The notes under the pieces were generated by a model. It had not been told where the DNA came from, made no database searches, and saw nothing but the letters and a program-made list of their open reading frames with translations. The translations under genes and the position numbers were made by a program. A stretch of DNA of 64,000 nt, taken from Schaalia sp. 19OD2882 (GTDB taxonomy: Bacteria; Actinomycetota; Actinomycetes; Actinomycetales; Actinomycetaceae). Location: assembly GCF_018986735.1 (NCBI RefSeq), contig NZ_CP065521.1, forward strand, positions 1,860,001 to 1,924,000. Reading direction: 5' to 3'. How positions within the stretch are numbered: the first letter of the stretch is position 1; each line of letters opens with the position of its first letter. Of this stretch, positions 26,154 through 35,275 are shown piece after piece.

Positions 26154-27344
26154 ATGACGATCCGCACCACCCACGTGGGCTCCCTGCCCCGCACCGATTC
26201 CCTCATCGACGCCAACCGCGCCCGCCGCGACGGCACCATGGACGAAGCCGCCTTCACGGCCCTCCTCGCCGACGAGGTCGACCAGGTCGTCAAGCGCCAG
26301 GTTGACCTCGGACTTTCGATCGTCAACGACGGCGAATACGGCCACGCCATGATCGACAACGTCGACTACGGGGCCTGGTGGACCTACTCCTTCTCACGCT
26401 TTTCCGGCCTGTCCATCGAGGACGTCGTCCGTTTAGACGTCCGGCCTCCCGCCGGGCGCGACGGGAGAATCTCCTTCTCCTCCTTCGCCGAGCGACGCGA
26501 CTGGGTCCGCTTCGCCGACGCCTACTCCGACCCCGAATCCGGCATCCACATCGCCAACAAGACCCCCGTGGCCTTCCCGACCGTCACAGCCGAACTCACC
26601 TACATCGGCACCGACGCGGTCGAGCGTGACATCGCGGGAACGAAGCGCGCCCTCGAAGCGGCAGGAAAGACCGTGGACGACGGATTCGTCGCCGCGATCT
26701 CCCCCGGGTCGGCAGCGCGCGTGGCCAACGCCTTCTACGAGGACGACGAGGCCGTCGTCTGGGCCTTCGCCGAGGGATTGCACGAGGAGTACAAGCGCAT
26801 CACGGACGCCGGCCTGACCGTTCAGATCGACGCCCCCGACCTTGCCGAGGGCTGGGACCAGTTCGCCGTCGACCCGTCGCTGGAGGCCTACCGCGCCTTC
26901 TCCCGGGTGCGCATTGACGCCCTCAACCACGCGCTGGAGGGCATCGACCCGGACCTGGTGCGCTACCACGTGTGTTGGGGCTCGTGGCACGGCCCGCACT
27001 CCACCGACCTGGAGTTCAAGCACATCGTCGACCTGGCCCTGTCGGTCAATGCGAATGGCCTGAGTTTCGAGGCGGCCAATGCCCGCCACGCCCACGAGTG
27101 GGAGATCTGGAAGGACACGACCCTGCCGGAGGGCAAGTACCTGGTCCCCGGCGTCGTGTCACATGCGACGAATGTCATCGAGCACCCGCGTCTGGTCGCC
27201 CAGCGCATCCACCACTTCACGGATCTCGTGGGCGCGGACCGCGTCGTGGCCTCGACGGACTGCGGTCTGGGCGGGCGCATCCACTCGCACATCGCGTGGG
27301 CCAAGCTCGAAGCGTTGACCGAAGGGGCGCGCCTGGTCGGCTGA
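26154..27344 (+). CDS. MetE-like cobalamin-independent methionine synthase family protein
   Basis: The 396-residue TIM-barrel protein resembles the C-terminal catalytic half of MetE and lacks the N-terminal half. Family features are the THVGSLPRT start, VNDGEYGH, a YHVCWGSWHGPH zinc-site segment and STDCGLGGRIHSHIAWAKL at the C-terminus, containing a second zinc Cys. Single-domain homologues accept methyl groups from alternative donors, or in some cases act on other thiols, so homocysteine methylation is not certain. ATG at 26154 follows GGAACCCGGAG. It stands alone, and no cobalamin or SAM riboswitch was seen in the 180 bp upstream. Confidence 0.82.
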   Translation: MTIRTTHVGSLPRTDSLIDANRARRDGTMDEAAFTALLADEVDQVVKRQVDLGLSIVNDGEYGHAMIDNVDYGAWWTYSFSRFSGLSIEDVVRLDVRPPAGRDGRISFSSFAERRDWVRFADAYSDPESGIHIANKTPVAFPTVTAELTYIGTDAVERDIAGTKRALEAAGKTVDDGFVAAISPGSAARVANAFYEDDEAVVWAFAEGLHEEYKRITDAGLTVQIDAPDLAEGWDQFAVDPSLEAYRAFSRVRIDALNHALEGIDPDLVRYHVCWGSWHGPHSTDLEFKHIVDLALSVNANGLSFEAANARHAHEWEIWKDTTLPEGKYLVPGVVSHATNVIEHPRLVAQRIHHFTDLVGADRVVASTDCGLGGRIHSHIAWAKLEALTEGARLVG

Positions 27345-27404
27345 CTGGTCGACTGACCAGTACCTTCAGGGGGCCCGGTCGCACGGGGTCGTAGGCTGTC
27401 CGGC

Positions 27405-28109
27405 ATGAATGATGTCCTGTTCATCCAGCACGACGACCACGTGGGGCCGGGCCTTCTGTCCGAACTGCTGCCCGAAGCGCGCCTCCTGCGCGCTTGGGAG
27501 CAGCCGGAGGCCCTCACCGGCCTTCTCCAGGCGCACTCGGCGGGGACATCCGCCCTGCCCGGCGCCCTCGTCGTCCTCGGAGGGACGATGGACGCATACG
27601 CCGACGAGGCCGCCCCGTGGCTGCCCGCCACGCGTGAACTCATGCGCCGCTGCGTGGCCGACGACGTGAAGGTTCTCGCGATCTGCCTGGGCCACCAGCT
27701 GCTGGCCGTGGCCACGGGGGGTGAGGTCGGCGTCGGCGCCGCCAGCGAGAAGGGATTGACGGACCTGTGGTGGTCGGCGGACCTGCCCGAGGACGGGCCC
27801 TTCGCGGACCTGGCGGAGGCCATTGCCGGCACCCCCTACGCATGGGGCGACCATGCGGATGCGGTGACACGTCTGCCCGAAGGCGCATGCCTGTGGGCCA
27901 CTTCGCAGACCTGCCCGCAGGTCTTCACCATCGGCTCGGCCCTGGGCGTCCAGTTCCACCCGGAGGTCACCGAGGCCCTGGTCATCGACTGGCTGACCCG
28001 CGGCGGTGCGGACGCCGAGACCCGCGAATCCCTGCTGGCGTCCTACAGGTCGCACGCCGAACGCCTGCGCGACACCTGCGAACACCTTGCCGCCTGGGTC
28101 AGCTGTTGA
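27405..28109 (+). CDS. Class I glutamine amidotransferase-like protein
   Basis: The 234-residue stand-alone class I GATase domain has its nucleophile Cys in LAICLGHQLLA (about residue 89) and the His/Glu partners in VQFHPEVT (about residue 187). It resembles GuaA-type amidotransferases but has no synthetase partner nearby, so the substrate, such as a gamma-glutamyl compound, is unknown. The ribosome-binding site is weak. The 3' end overlaps the convergent ABC transporter gene by 11 bp. Confidence 0.82.
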   Translation: MNDVLFIQHDDHVGPGLLSELLPEARLLRAWEQPEALTGLLQAHSAGTSALPGALVVLGGTMDAYADEAAPWLPATRELMRRCVADDVKVLAICLGHQLLAVATGGEVGVGAASEKGLTDLWWSADLPEDGPFADLAEAIAGTPYAWGDHADAVTRLPEGACLWATSQTCPQVFTIGSALGVQFHPEVTEALVIDWLTRGGADAETRESLLASYRSHAERLRDTCEHLAAWVSC

Positions 28110-29904
28110 CCAGCTCCTCGCGGGCCAGCAGGGCCGAGAACGCCCCGCCTGCGGCCACGAGTTCCTCCCACGTGCCGGTCTCGACCACGCGGCCGGCGTC
28201 CATGACGACGATCCGATCCGCGTGGCGCACGGTGGACAGCCTGTGGGCGATGACCACCAGTGTGCGACCTCGGGTGGCCTCGGTGATGCCGGCCAGGACC
28301 CGTTCTTCGGTGGCGGCGTCGACCTGGCTGGTGGCCTCGTCCAGGACGGTGACGGGGGCGCCGCGCAAAAGTGTGCGGGCCAGAGCCAGGCGCTGACGCT
28401 GCCCGCCGGAGAGGCGCTCCCCCATCTCGGCGACCACCGTGTCCAGCCCGTCGGGCTCCGCAGCCACCCAGGCGGTGAGGTCCGCGCGGTCCAGGGCCTG
28501 GCGGAGTTCCTCCTCGGTGGCGTCGGGCCGGGCAAGCAGGAGGTTCGCGCGCAGGGTGTCGTTGAAGACGTGGGGGCGTTGTTCGCCGATGGCCACGAGG
28601 TCGCGCAGGCGCTGCAGGGGCAGGCCGCGCAGGTCGGTGTCGCCGAAGCGCACCGCCCCGCGCTCCGGGTCCCATGAGCGGGTGAGCAGGGCGGCCAGGG
28701 TGGACTTGCCGGAACCGGAGGCGCCGACGACTGCGGTGACGCACCCCGCCGGGATCGTCAGGGTGACGTCGTGCAGGACACGAGGGCGGGGCCGCCCATT
28801 GGGATCCGGGTAGGTGAAGTCCACGTGGTCGAAGGTGATGTCCTCCAGGCCCGTGCAGGCCAACGCGCTTTCGGAGACGGTCTCGGGGTCGCCGACCTGG
28901 GGCGTGCGGTCGGTGATCTCGAAGATGCGGCGGGCCGAGGCCCACGCCTGGTCGAGGTCCGCGGCGAAGTCCTCGACCGCGAGGACCGGGGCCAGTGAGG
29001 CCGCTGCGGCCGCGATGGCGCCGCCGAGCTGGGCGGGGGTGATGGCGCCCCGGGTCAGCAGTGTCGTTCCCACCCAGGCCACGGCGACGACGGCCAGGCC
29101 GAGCATCGCCTGGTTGAGGCCGCGCCGATCGGCGATCCACCGACTCATCGTCCACTGGGCTGCGCCGATGCGCTGCTCGATGTCGGACATTTCCGCGTCG
29201 CGCCGCTGCTGGGCGCCGAAGGCGAGGACCTCTCGCACTCCTTGGACGGAGTCGGTGACGTGGTGGGCCAGTTCTCCGTGAGTGCGCCGCGCCTCGGTGG
29301 CGGCCCGGTCGCTGGCCCGGGCACCCAGCGAGGGGACGACGACTCCGGCCAGCAGCAGCACGGGGGCCAGGACCAGTGCCAGCCACCACGAGGTGGTCTG
29401 TCCCAGTGCCACCAGGACCATGGGGGGCACCAGCAGGGCGGTGACACCGGGAGCCAGAGTGTGGGCGAAGAAGACCTCGACCCTGTCGACATCCTTCGTC
29501 ACCCGGTTCATGAGGTCCCCGGAGTCCATGGCGTCGGTCAGGCAGGGCGCCTGGGGTTCCAGGTGGTCGTAGAAGAAGGTGCGCAGCATGGCCAGGGAGC
29601 GGAAGGCGACCCAATGTCCGGAGAACTGTTCGAGGTAGCGCAGGACCGCTTTGGCGACGGACAGTCCGACGAGCACCCACGCGGTGGTGGACAGGGGCCA
29701 GGCGGCCGCATCCCCAGTGGCGTGGGCCAGGACCTGCCACCCTGCGATGGCGAGGATGGCGATACCGCACAGCAGGGCGACCAGGCGGAAGAGCATGGAC
29801 AGGCCGAGGGGTGCGATGACGGGGCGCGCGACCGAGATGAGGCGGCGCGCAAGCCACCACGGGGTCATCCGTCGTTCGGTGGGGACTGCGTCGAGAGTGC
29901 TCAT
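28099..29904 (-). CDS. ABC exporter-fold transporter subunit (membrane plus ATPase), partner B
   Basis: The 601-residue half-transporter has an N-terminal six-helix type IV membrane domain (about 25-320) and a C-terminal ATPase with Walker A VGASGSGKST, signature LSGGQRQR and Walker B VTVLDEATS, then the H-loop IAHRLST. Its ATG overlaps the stop of the upstream half-transporter (ATGA), so the two are co-translated and should form a heterodimer. The iron box ahead of the first gene suggests siderophore or haem-related transport, as with IrtAB/YbtPQ-type importers that share this fold. A CydDC-like role is the main alternative. Confidence 0.87.
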   Translation of the reverse strand: MSTLDAVPTERRMTPWWLARRLISVARPVIAPLGLSMLFRLVALLCGIAILAIAGWQVLAHATGDAAAWPLSTTAWVLVGLSVAKAVLRYLEQFSGHWVAFRSLAMLRTFFYDHLEPQAPCLTDAMDSGDLMNRVTKDVDRVEVFFAHTLAPGVTALLVPPMVLVALGQTTSWWLALVLAPVLLLAGVVVPSLGARASDRAATEARRTHGELAHHVTDSVQGVREVLAFGAQQRRDAEMSDIEQRIGAAQWTMSRWIADRRGLNQAMLGLAVVAVAWVGTTLLTRGAITPAQLGGAIAAAAASLAPVLAVEDFAADLDQAWASARRIFEITDRTPQVGDPETVSESALACTGLEDITFDHVDFTYPDPNGRPRPRVLHDVTLTIPAGCVTAVVGASGSGKSTLAALLTRSWDPERGAVRFGDTDLRGLPLQRLRDLVAIGEQRPHVFNDTLRANLLLARPDATEEELRQALDRADLTAWVAAEPDGLDTVVAEMGERLSGGQRQRLALARTLLRGAPVTVLDEATSQVDAATEERVLAGITEATRGRTLVVIAHRLSTVRHADRIVVMDAGRVVETGTWEELVAAGGAFSALLAREELVNS

Positions 29905-31535
29905 CGCAGGACTCCTTCCTGCAGGTCGACGCTGCGCCCCCCGTGGGCGATGGTCGCGGCGCGGTGGGAGATGGTCAGGGTGGTGCGCCCTCGGGTGAGG
30001 TCGTCCAGGGCGGCGAGGATCTCCCGTTCGGAGGTGAGGTCCACGTGCGCGGTGGGTTCGTCGAGGAGCATGACGGGCGTGTCGGCGAGAATCGCGCGGG
30101 CCAGGGCCAGGCGTTGGGCTTCTCCGCCGGACAGGGCGAGGCCGCGTTGTCCGACGGGGGTCTCGAGGCCGTCGGGCAGGCGGGTGAGCAGGTCGTCGAG
30201 GTGCGCGCGGTGCAGGGCCTCCAGCAGTGCGGCGTCCTCGGCGTCGGGACGTGCGATGAGGAGGTTGTCGCGCAGGGTCCCGGTGAACAGGTGGGTGCTC
30301 TGTTCGACGACCCCCACCTGGCGGCGCACCCACGCAAGGGGCACGTCCCGCAGGTCGTGTCCGTCCAGCAGGATGCGGCCGCTGTCGGGGCGCGCATGAC
30401 CCTGGAGCAGGGCGGACATGGTGGACTTGCCGGCGCCCGAGGCGCCTGTGACGACGACGTGCTGGCCACCGTCGAGCGCCAGGTCGACCCCGCGCAGGAC
30501 GGGGACCTTCGGGTTCCACGCGAAGTGGACGTCCTCGAAGCGGATGGTGGCGGCGGTGCCCGGCGGGCACGGGGCGGGTTCGCGGACGTCGGGGGCGTCG
30601 ACGGCGGCGGGTTCTTCGGCGAGGAAGCGCTTCATCTCGCGTCCGGCAGCCATGCCTCCCATGCCGATGTAGAAGAACTGGCCGATGCGGTCCAGCGGGT
30701 CCAGCATGATCGTCGACAGGAGCACCAGGGCCAGGGCCTGTCCGGCGCTCAGTGCGCCCGCCTCGTGGCGCCACAGGGCCAGTGCGGTGGCGGCGACGAT
30801 CATGCCGAGGGAGAAGATCGCGTCGACGACCAGCAGAACCACCTGGTTTCCGGCGAGGTAGCGCATGACGCGCACGCGCACGTCCTCGGCGGCGCGGGCC
30901 AGAACGACGCCCATGCGTCTGCCGGCGTTCATCCTGGCCAGGGTGGACAGGCCCTGGATGGCGTCGAGTTCCTGTGCGGCCAGCGCCCGGGATGCGGCCC
31001 GGTAGCGGGAGGAGACGGGTTTGAAGGCCCGTTGGAAGGCCAGGACGGTGGCGGGGACGACGGGGATGGACACGGCCAGGACGAGGGCGCTCACCCAGTC
31101 CAGGGTGAGGGCCACCAGGGCGACGACGAGCAGTGGGGTGAGCAGTGAGGCCGTCATGGGCGCGACGAAGGAGGAGGTGTGCATGGCGCGGCGTTCGACG
31201 CCATCGGTCATCGTGTTGACCAGCCGCCCGGCGCGTTCCTTCGTGCGTTGGGTGGCGCCCAGGGTGAAGACGTGGGCGAGCAGGGTGTGGCGGGTGTCGT
31301 GCTCGTGTCGGACGAGGGCGCGGCCGCACATGCGGCCGACCTGGCGGGCCAGCAGGGCGGAGACGAGGACGCAGGCGAGGGCGGCGGCGAAGGTGAGGTG
31401 GGGTGGGGCTCCCGCGAGCGCGGCGTCCACTGCGCGTCCGACGAAGAGGTAGGCGATGCCCAGGGCCAGGCTGGCACCGCATGCCAGGGCAATGGTCCTC
31501 AGCCTTTCGACGCGCAGGTCTGCGTTCGTCTCCAC
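29901..31535 (-). CDS. ABC exporter-fold transporter subunit (membrane plus ATPase), partner A
   Basis: The 544-residue half-transporter has an exporter-type membrane domain (residues 1-300) and a C-terminal ATPase with Walker A TGASGAGKST, a modified signature LSGGEAQR, Walker B VMLLDEPTA and an SHR H-loop. The GTG at 31535 is preferred because AAGGAG precedes it; a GTG six codons earlier lacks a ribosome-binding site. The gene begins 24 bp from a DtxR/IdeR-like box, so iron-dependent repression is likely. It overlaps its partner by 4 bp. An IrtA-like importer subunit for iron chelates is the working idea. Confidence 0.85.
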   Translation of the reverse strand: METNADLRVERLRTIALACGASLALGIAYLFVGRAVDAALAGAPPHLTFAAALACVLVSALLARQVGRMCGRALVRHEHDTRHTLLAHVFTLGATQRTKERAGRLVNTMTDGVERRAMHTSSFVAPMTASLLTPLLVVALVALTLDWVSALVLAVSIPVVPATVLAFQRAFKPVSSRYRAASRALAAQELDAIQGLSTLARMNAGRRMGVVLARAAEDVRVRVMRYLAGNQVVLLVVDAIFSLGMIVAATALALWRHEAGALSAGQALALVLLSTIMLDPLDRIGQFFYIGMGGMAAGREMKRFLAEEPAAVDAPDVREPAPCPPGTAATIRFEDVHFAWNPKVPVLRGVDLALDGGQHVVVTGASGAGKSTMSALLQGHARPDSGRILLDGHDLRDVPLAWVRRQVGVVEQSTHLFTGTLRDNLLIARPDAEDAALLEALHRAHLDDLLTRLPDGLETPVGQRGLALSGGEAQRLALARAILADTPVMLLDEPTAHVDLTSEREILAALDDLTRGRTTLTISHRAATIAHGGRSVDLQEGVLR

Positions 31536-31558
31536 GACTCTCCTTGTCAGCACACAAC

Positions 31559-31572
31559 TTAGGTAAGCCTAA
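31559..31572 (-). promoter_or_regulatory. DtxR/IdeR-type iron box
   Basis: TTAGG-TAAG-CCTAA is a perfect inverted repeat that matches the core of the DtxR consensus (TTAGG-TTAG-CCTAA). It lies just upstream of the ABC transporter pair, where a bound iron repressor would block transcription or promoter escape. The remaining consensus arm (CCTAA) is not conserved. Confidence 0.7.
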
Positions 31573-31627
31573 AGCATGTACTGACACCTCGTCACGTAGG
31601 GTTCGCGTCACACAGCACGCGCCCGCG

Positions 31628-32773
31628 TCACAGGATCCGGTAGGTCCACCCGTAGGGGTCCTCCGCCCGTCCCATCTGGATGTCGGTGACCGCGTGGAGG
31701 ATCTCCAGGGTCCTGTCGCCCACGGGCAGGCGCACGTCGAAGTCCTGGCCGGCCAGGCGCGCGATGGGAGTGACGACGGCCGCGGTTCCACAGGCGAAGA
31801 CCTCCGCCACGGCGCCGGACTCGACTCCCGCCACCAGGTCGTCCACGGCAATGCGTTCCTCACGCACATCCACCCCCCGGTCGCGCATGAGGCGGCAGAT
31901 CGCCGAACGGGTCCCCCCCTGGAGAATCGTGCCGGAGAGCTGCGGGGTGCGCACGCTGCCGTCGGACATGACGACGAAGACGTTCATGCCGCCCAGCTCC
32001 TCCAAGTACTTCTCCTCGTAGGTGTCCAGGAAGCAGACCTGGTCGAAGCCGCGTTCGCACGCCTCCATCTGGGGCAGCAGGGAGGCCGCGTAGTTGCCGC
32101 CGCACTTGGCCGAGCCGGTCCCTCCGGGGCCCGCCCGGTGGAAGCCCCTGACGACCTCGATGGACACGCCCTTCGGGCCGCCCTTGAAGTAAGGGCCCGA
32201 GGGCGAGCCGATGACGTAGTAGTCGAAACGGTGGGCCGAGCGCACCCCGAGGAAGGGCTCGGTGGCCACGACGAAGGGCCGCAGGTACAAGCTGGCGCCC
32301 TCGCCGGAGGGCACCCAGCGTTCGTCGGCGCGCACGTAGGCGGCCAAGGAGGCGACGAAGTCCTCGTGGTCGATGGCCGGCATCGCCAATCGCCAAGAGG
32401 AGTGGTTGATGCGGGCGGCGTTGTATCCGGGCCGGAAGGTCCACACGGACCCGTCCTCGTGCCTGTAGGCCTTGATCCCCTCGAAGACCTCCTGCCCGTA
32501 GTGCAGGACGGAGGCCGCCGGGGACAGGGAAAGGTTGGCGAAGGGGAGGACTTCACGCCCGTGCCAGCCCTCCTCGAGGGTCCACACCATGTGCGCCATG
32601 TGGTCGGTGAAGGCCTTGCCGAAGCCCGGGTTCGACATGACCTCCTCGTGGACGGCGTCGCTTGCCGGGGCCGGGTTGGGGGTCAGGGGAAAACGCTCGA
32701 CCAGTTCGTCGGCCGCGGGCAGCGGCAGCTCGGACAGTGTTTCCAATTCCGTGGGCGTGTGGTCGAGCGACAT
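31628..32773 (-). CDS. ilvE: Branched-chain amino acid aminotransferase
   Basis: The 381-residue fold-type IV PLP enzyme does the last step of valine, leucine and isoleucine synthesis and the first of their breakdown. It has the class IV signature: LHYGQEVFEGIKAYR near residue 95, YLRPFVVATE, and the PLP lysine in SAKCGGNYAASL, followed by EELGGMNVF, SGTILQGGTR and FACGTAAVVTPI. Length fits actinobacterial IlvE (about 370). ATG at 32773 follows GAGGCCCCC. It is separated from the other ilv genes by the thiamine operon. Confidence 0.95.
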   Translation of the reverse strand: MSLDHTPTELETLSELPLPAADELVERFPLTPNPAPASDAVHEEVMSNPGFGKAFTDHMAHMVWTLEEGWHGREVLPFANLSLSPAASVLHYGQEVFEGIKAYRHEDGSVWTFRPGYNAARINHSSWRLAMPAIDHEDFVASLAAYVRADERWVPSGEGASLYLRPFVVATEPFLGVRSAHRFDYYVIGSPSGPYFKGGPKGVSIEVVRGFHRAGPGGTGSAKCGGNYAASLLPQMEACERGFDQVCFLDTYEEKYLEELGGMNVFVVMSDGSVRTPQLSGTILQGGTRSAICRLMRDRGVDVREERIAVDDLVAGVESGAVAEVFACGTAAVVTPIARLAGQDFDVRLPVGDRTLEILHAVTDIQMGRAEDPYGWTYRIL

Positions 32774-32856
32774 GGGGGCCTCCTCGGTTGGTCGTCGTGG
32801 ACAGGATATGCCCGCTCCGGGCGCCCCCCACGCCTTCTTCCGTGATGTGACCCGGA

Positions 32857-33665
32857 TCAGGCAAGCAGGTCGTTGCGCCATGCGCCGCAGGTGGCCTCGA
32901 CCGGCGCGGTGGTCCACCCGCCTTCGCGCATCCAACGGGTGTAGGAGTCGACCAAGTCGGCCTGGATCTCTCCCCAACGGCCCTCGGGAGTGAACCACGA
33001 GTCGCGGATCTTCCGGGTCGAGGCGCGGATGACTGCGGGAGAGACGTGCCACAGGGCCGCCGACATGGCTCGCACGACCGCCTCCTCGTCCTCCATGGCC
33101 CGGCGGTAGCCGCGCGCGGTGGCGGCAAGGAAGCGCCGGTACAGTTCGGTGTCGTGTCGCAGGGCCTCCTGGCGCGCACATTGAAGACGGCCTCTCAAAG
33201 TCCTTGTTCGACGGCGCGGATGTCGACCTCCCATTCGGGGTGTTCGATGATGACCCGGTCCGGGTCCGCCCCGTCGGCGAGGACCGCCTCGCGGAGTTCC
33301 TGGACCAGGCGGCCCACCGGTGGGATGGCCACCCTGCGACCTTCGAGGTCGGCGAAGCGGCGGATTCCGGTGTCGGGTGTGGTCATGACGGCGCCGAGTT
33401 GGCGCTGGTTGAAGGTGCCGATGGAGATCAGGGGCGTGTCGGTACCACGCGATTCGACCACCTGCCCCAGGCGCACGGAAGCCAGGTCGTATTCACCGCG
33501 GGCCAGTTTGGCGGCCGCGTCGCCGCGGTCGTCCCCGTCGGAGACCAGGTCGACGTCCAGGCCCTCTTCGGCGTAGAAGCCTTCCTTGCGGGCGACGAAG
33601 AGCCCGGCGTGGTTGGGCCAGGGGTGGACGTATTCCAGGTGCATGCGCACCAGCGTGTCGCTCAT
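32857..33665 (-). pseudogene. Broken second substrate-binding protein (ThiY/THI5-like)
   Basis: The N-terminal part (33195-33665) reads YVHPWPNHAGLFVARKEGF...VDIRAVEQGL, then a stop. Another frame (32857 to about 33200) continues with YRRFLAATARGYRRAM, matching RRFLRATRRGYEDAV of the intact lipoprotein at 35272-36330. About 60 residues of the middle lobe are missing at the junction, and the frame changes there. The ATG overlaps the stop of the fused transporter gene (TGATG), so it was once the last operon gene. It has no signal peptide. A real deletion is more likely than a simple base-call error. Confidence 0.7.
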
Positions 33666-35275
33666 CAGTGTTCCTTTCGAATCGGAGGGGTGCAGGTGAG
33701 CAGGTCTTCGACGAGGGCACACAGGTGGTGGAAGTGCGCTTGGGTGCGCGTGTGCGCGCCACGCGGTGAGGGCAGGTCCACGTCGACGGTGCCGACGACT
33801 CGGCAGGGCCGCGCCGACAGGACGACGACCCTGTCGGCCATCTGGACGGCCTCGGAGATGTCGTGGGTGACCAGGACCACCGTGGCGCCGCAAGTGCGCA
33901 GGATCCGCGCGGTCCAGTCCTGGATCTCGGTGCGGGTGAGGGAGTCGAGGGCGCTGAAGGGTTCGTCCAACAGGACGATCGGGGATGCTGCCAGGACGGT
34001 TCGTACCAGGGCCGCCCGGGCCCTCATCCCTCCCGAGAGTTGCGAGGGGGCGCTGGCGGCGAAGTCCTCCAGGTCCACGTCGCTCAGGCTGTCCAGGGCG
34101 GCACGGCGCGCCGCCACCGGGTCCGCCCCCTGCAGGCGCCGGGCCAGGGCGACATTGTCGGCCACGTCCAACCATGGCAGCAGGGAGTCCCCCTGCGGCA
34201 TCCACGCGATGAGATCCCTGAGATTGCGCCGCAGCTGCCCATCGACCTCGATGCGTGCGCTGTCGGCCACCTCAAGGCCGGCGAGGATCCGCAGAATCGT
34301 CGACTTGCCGCATCCGGAGGGGCCGACCAGGGCAATGACGGAGCCCGCCTCCAGATCCAGGTCGACCTGGCAGATCGCCGGGACGGGGCCGCCTTGCCCC
34401 CGGAAGGTCTTTCCCAGCCCCCGGACCGTCACCGATGGGCCGGGCCGCACCGGTGGCCTCACCTGGGACTCCCTCGGCCCCGACGCCGATACCACCCGCG
34501 CCAAGGCCCTGCGCCTGCCCGACAACCGCGGTCTCGGACGCACGGCCTCCTCCACCAGGACGACCACACCGACCAGGACCACGGTGAGCAGGGTGAGGGC
34601 TGCTGCGCCGACGAACACGAGGTCCGTGCGAAATGAGGACTGGGCGGACAGGATGTAGATGCCCAGCCCGTCCCGGGCACCCATGAACTCGGCGGTCGCC
34701 GCGGTGGCCAAGGCGTAGGTCGCCGAGATCCGCACCCCGGAGAAGAAGCGCTCGCACGCCCAGGGCAGGCGCACCTGCGCCAGCACCCACGCCCGGCCGG
34801 CCCCCAGGGCGCGCACCACCTCCACATGGGAGCGGGGCACCAGATCCAGACCTCTGAGGAAAGGAAGGACCACCGGGAAGGCGGAGAAGACGGCGACCAC
34901 GAGGATCTTCGAGCTCACGCCGAATCCGAACCAGATGACCATGAGGGGCGCGACCGCGATGAGGGGGACCGCCTGGGAGACGACCAGCAGCGGATGGACC
35001 CCTGCTCCCAGACTCGGACACAGGTGCAGTGCCAGGGCGAGGAGGGCCCCCACGGCAATGCCCAGCAACAGCCCGCTCACTCCCTCGACCACGGTGGTCA
35101 TGCTGGCGCGGCCGAGGTTCACCCAGTCCCCCACGGCGCCCTCGACGATGCTCGACGGGGCAGGAAGGATCCTCGCGGGGACGTCGCCCACACGCACGAT
35201 CCCCTCCCAGGCTCCCAGGAGCACCGGACCCGCCGACGCGGCGACGAGCACGCGCGGACGCCACCGAGATCTCAC
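33665..35275 (-). CDS. Fused ABC permease-ATPase for a thiamine precursor
   Basis: The 536-residue protein joins two normally separate subunits. Residues 1-250 are a BPD-type permease with the EAA-like loop EVVRALGAGRAWVLAQVRLP, as in ThiX/SsuC. Residues 285-536 are an ATPase with Walker A VGPSGCGKST, signature LSGGMRAR and Walker B IVLLDEPFSALD. GTG at 35275 overlaps the stop of the upstream lipoprotein gene. It lies in the TPP-riboswitch operon, so import of hydroxymethyl- or formylaminopyrimidine (ThiXYZ-like) is the best guess. The alternative, another NMT1-type substrate such as a sulfonate, is disfavoured by the riboswitch. Confidence 0.85.
   Translation of the reverse strand: MRSRWRPRVLVAASAGPVLLGAWEGIVRVGDVPARILPAPSSIVEGAVGDWVNLGRASMTTVVEGVSGLLLGIAVGALLALALHLCPSLGAGVHPLLVVSQAVPLIAVAPLMVIWFGFGVSSKILVVAVFSAFPVVLPFLRGLDLVPRSHVEVVRALGAGRAWVLAQVRLPWACERFFSGVRISATYALATAATAEFMGARDGLGIYILSAQSSFRTDLVFVGAAALTLLTVVLVGVVVLVEEAVRPRPRLSGRRRALARVVSASGPRESQVRPPVRPGPSVTVRGLGKTFRGQGGPVPAICQVDLDLEAGSVIALVGPSGCGKSTILRILAGLEVADSARIEVDGQLRRNLRDLIAWMPQGDSLLPWLDVADNVALARRLQGADPVAARRAALDSLSDVDLEDFAASAPSQLSGGMRARAALVRTVLAASPIVLLDEPFSALDSLTRTEIQDWTARILRTCGATVVLVTHDISEAVQMADRVVVLSARPCRVVGTVDVDLPSPRGAHTRTQAHFHHLCALVEDLLTCTPPIRKEH

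Noticed and set aside
28099..31869. Single 1256-codon frame over both ABC transporter genes
   Set aside because: Only its downstream part (after 29904) is coding; the upstream part is a shadow of the first half-transporter, which is read in another frame.
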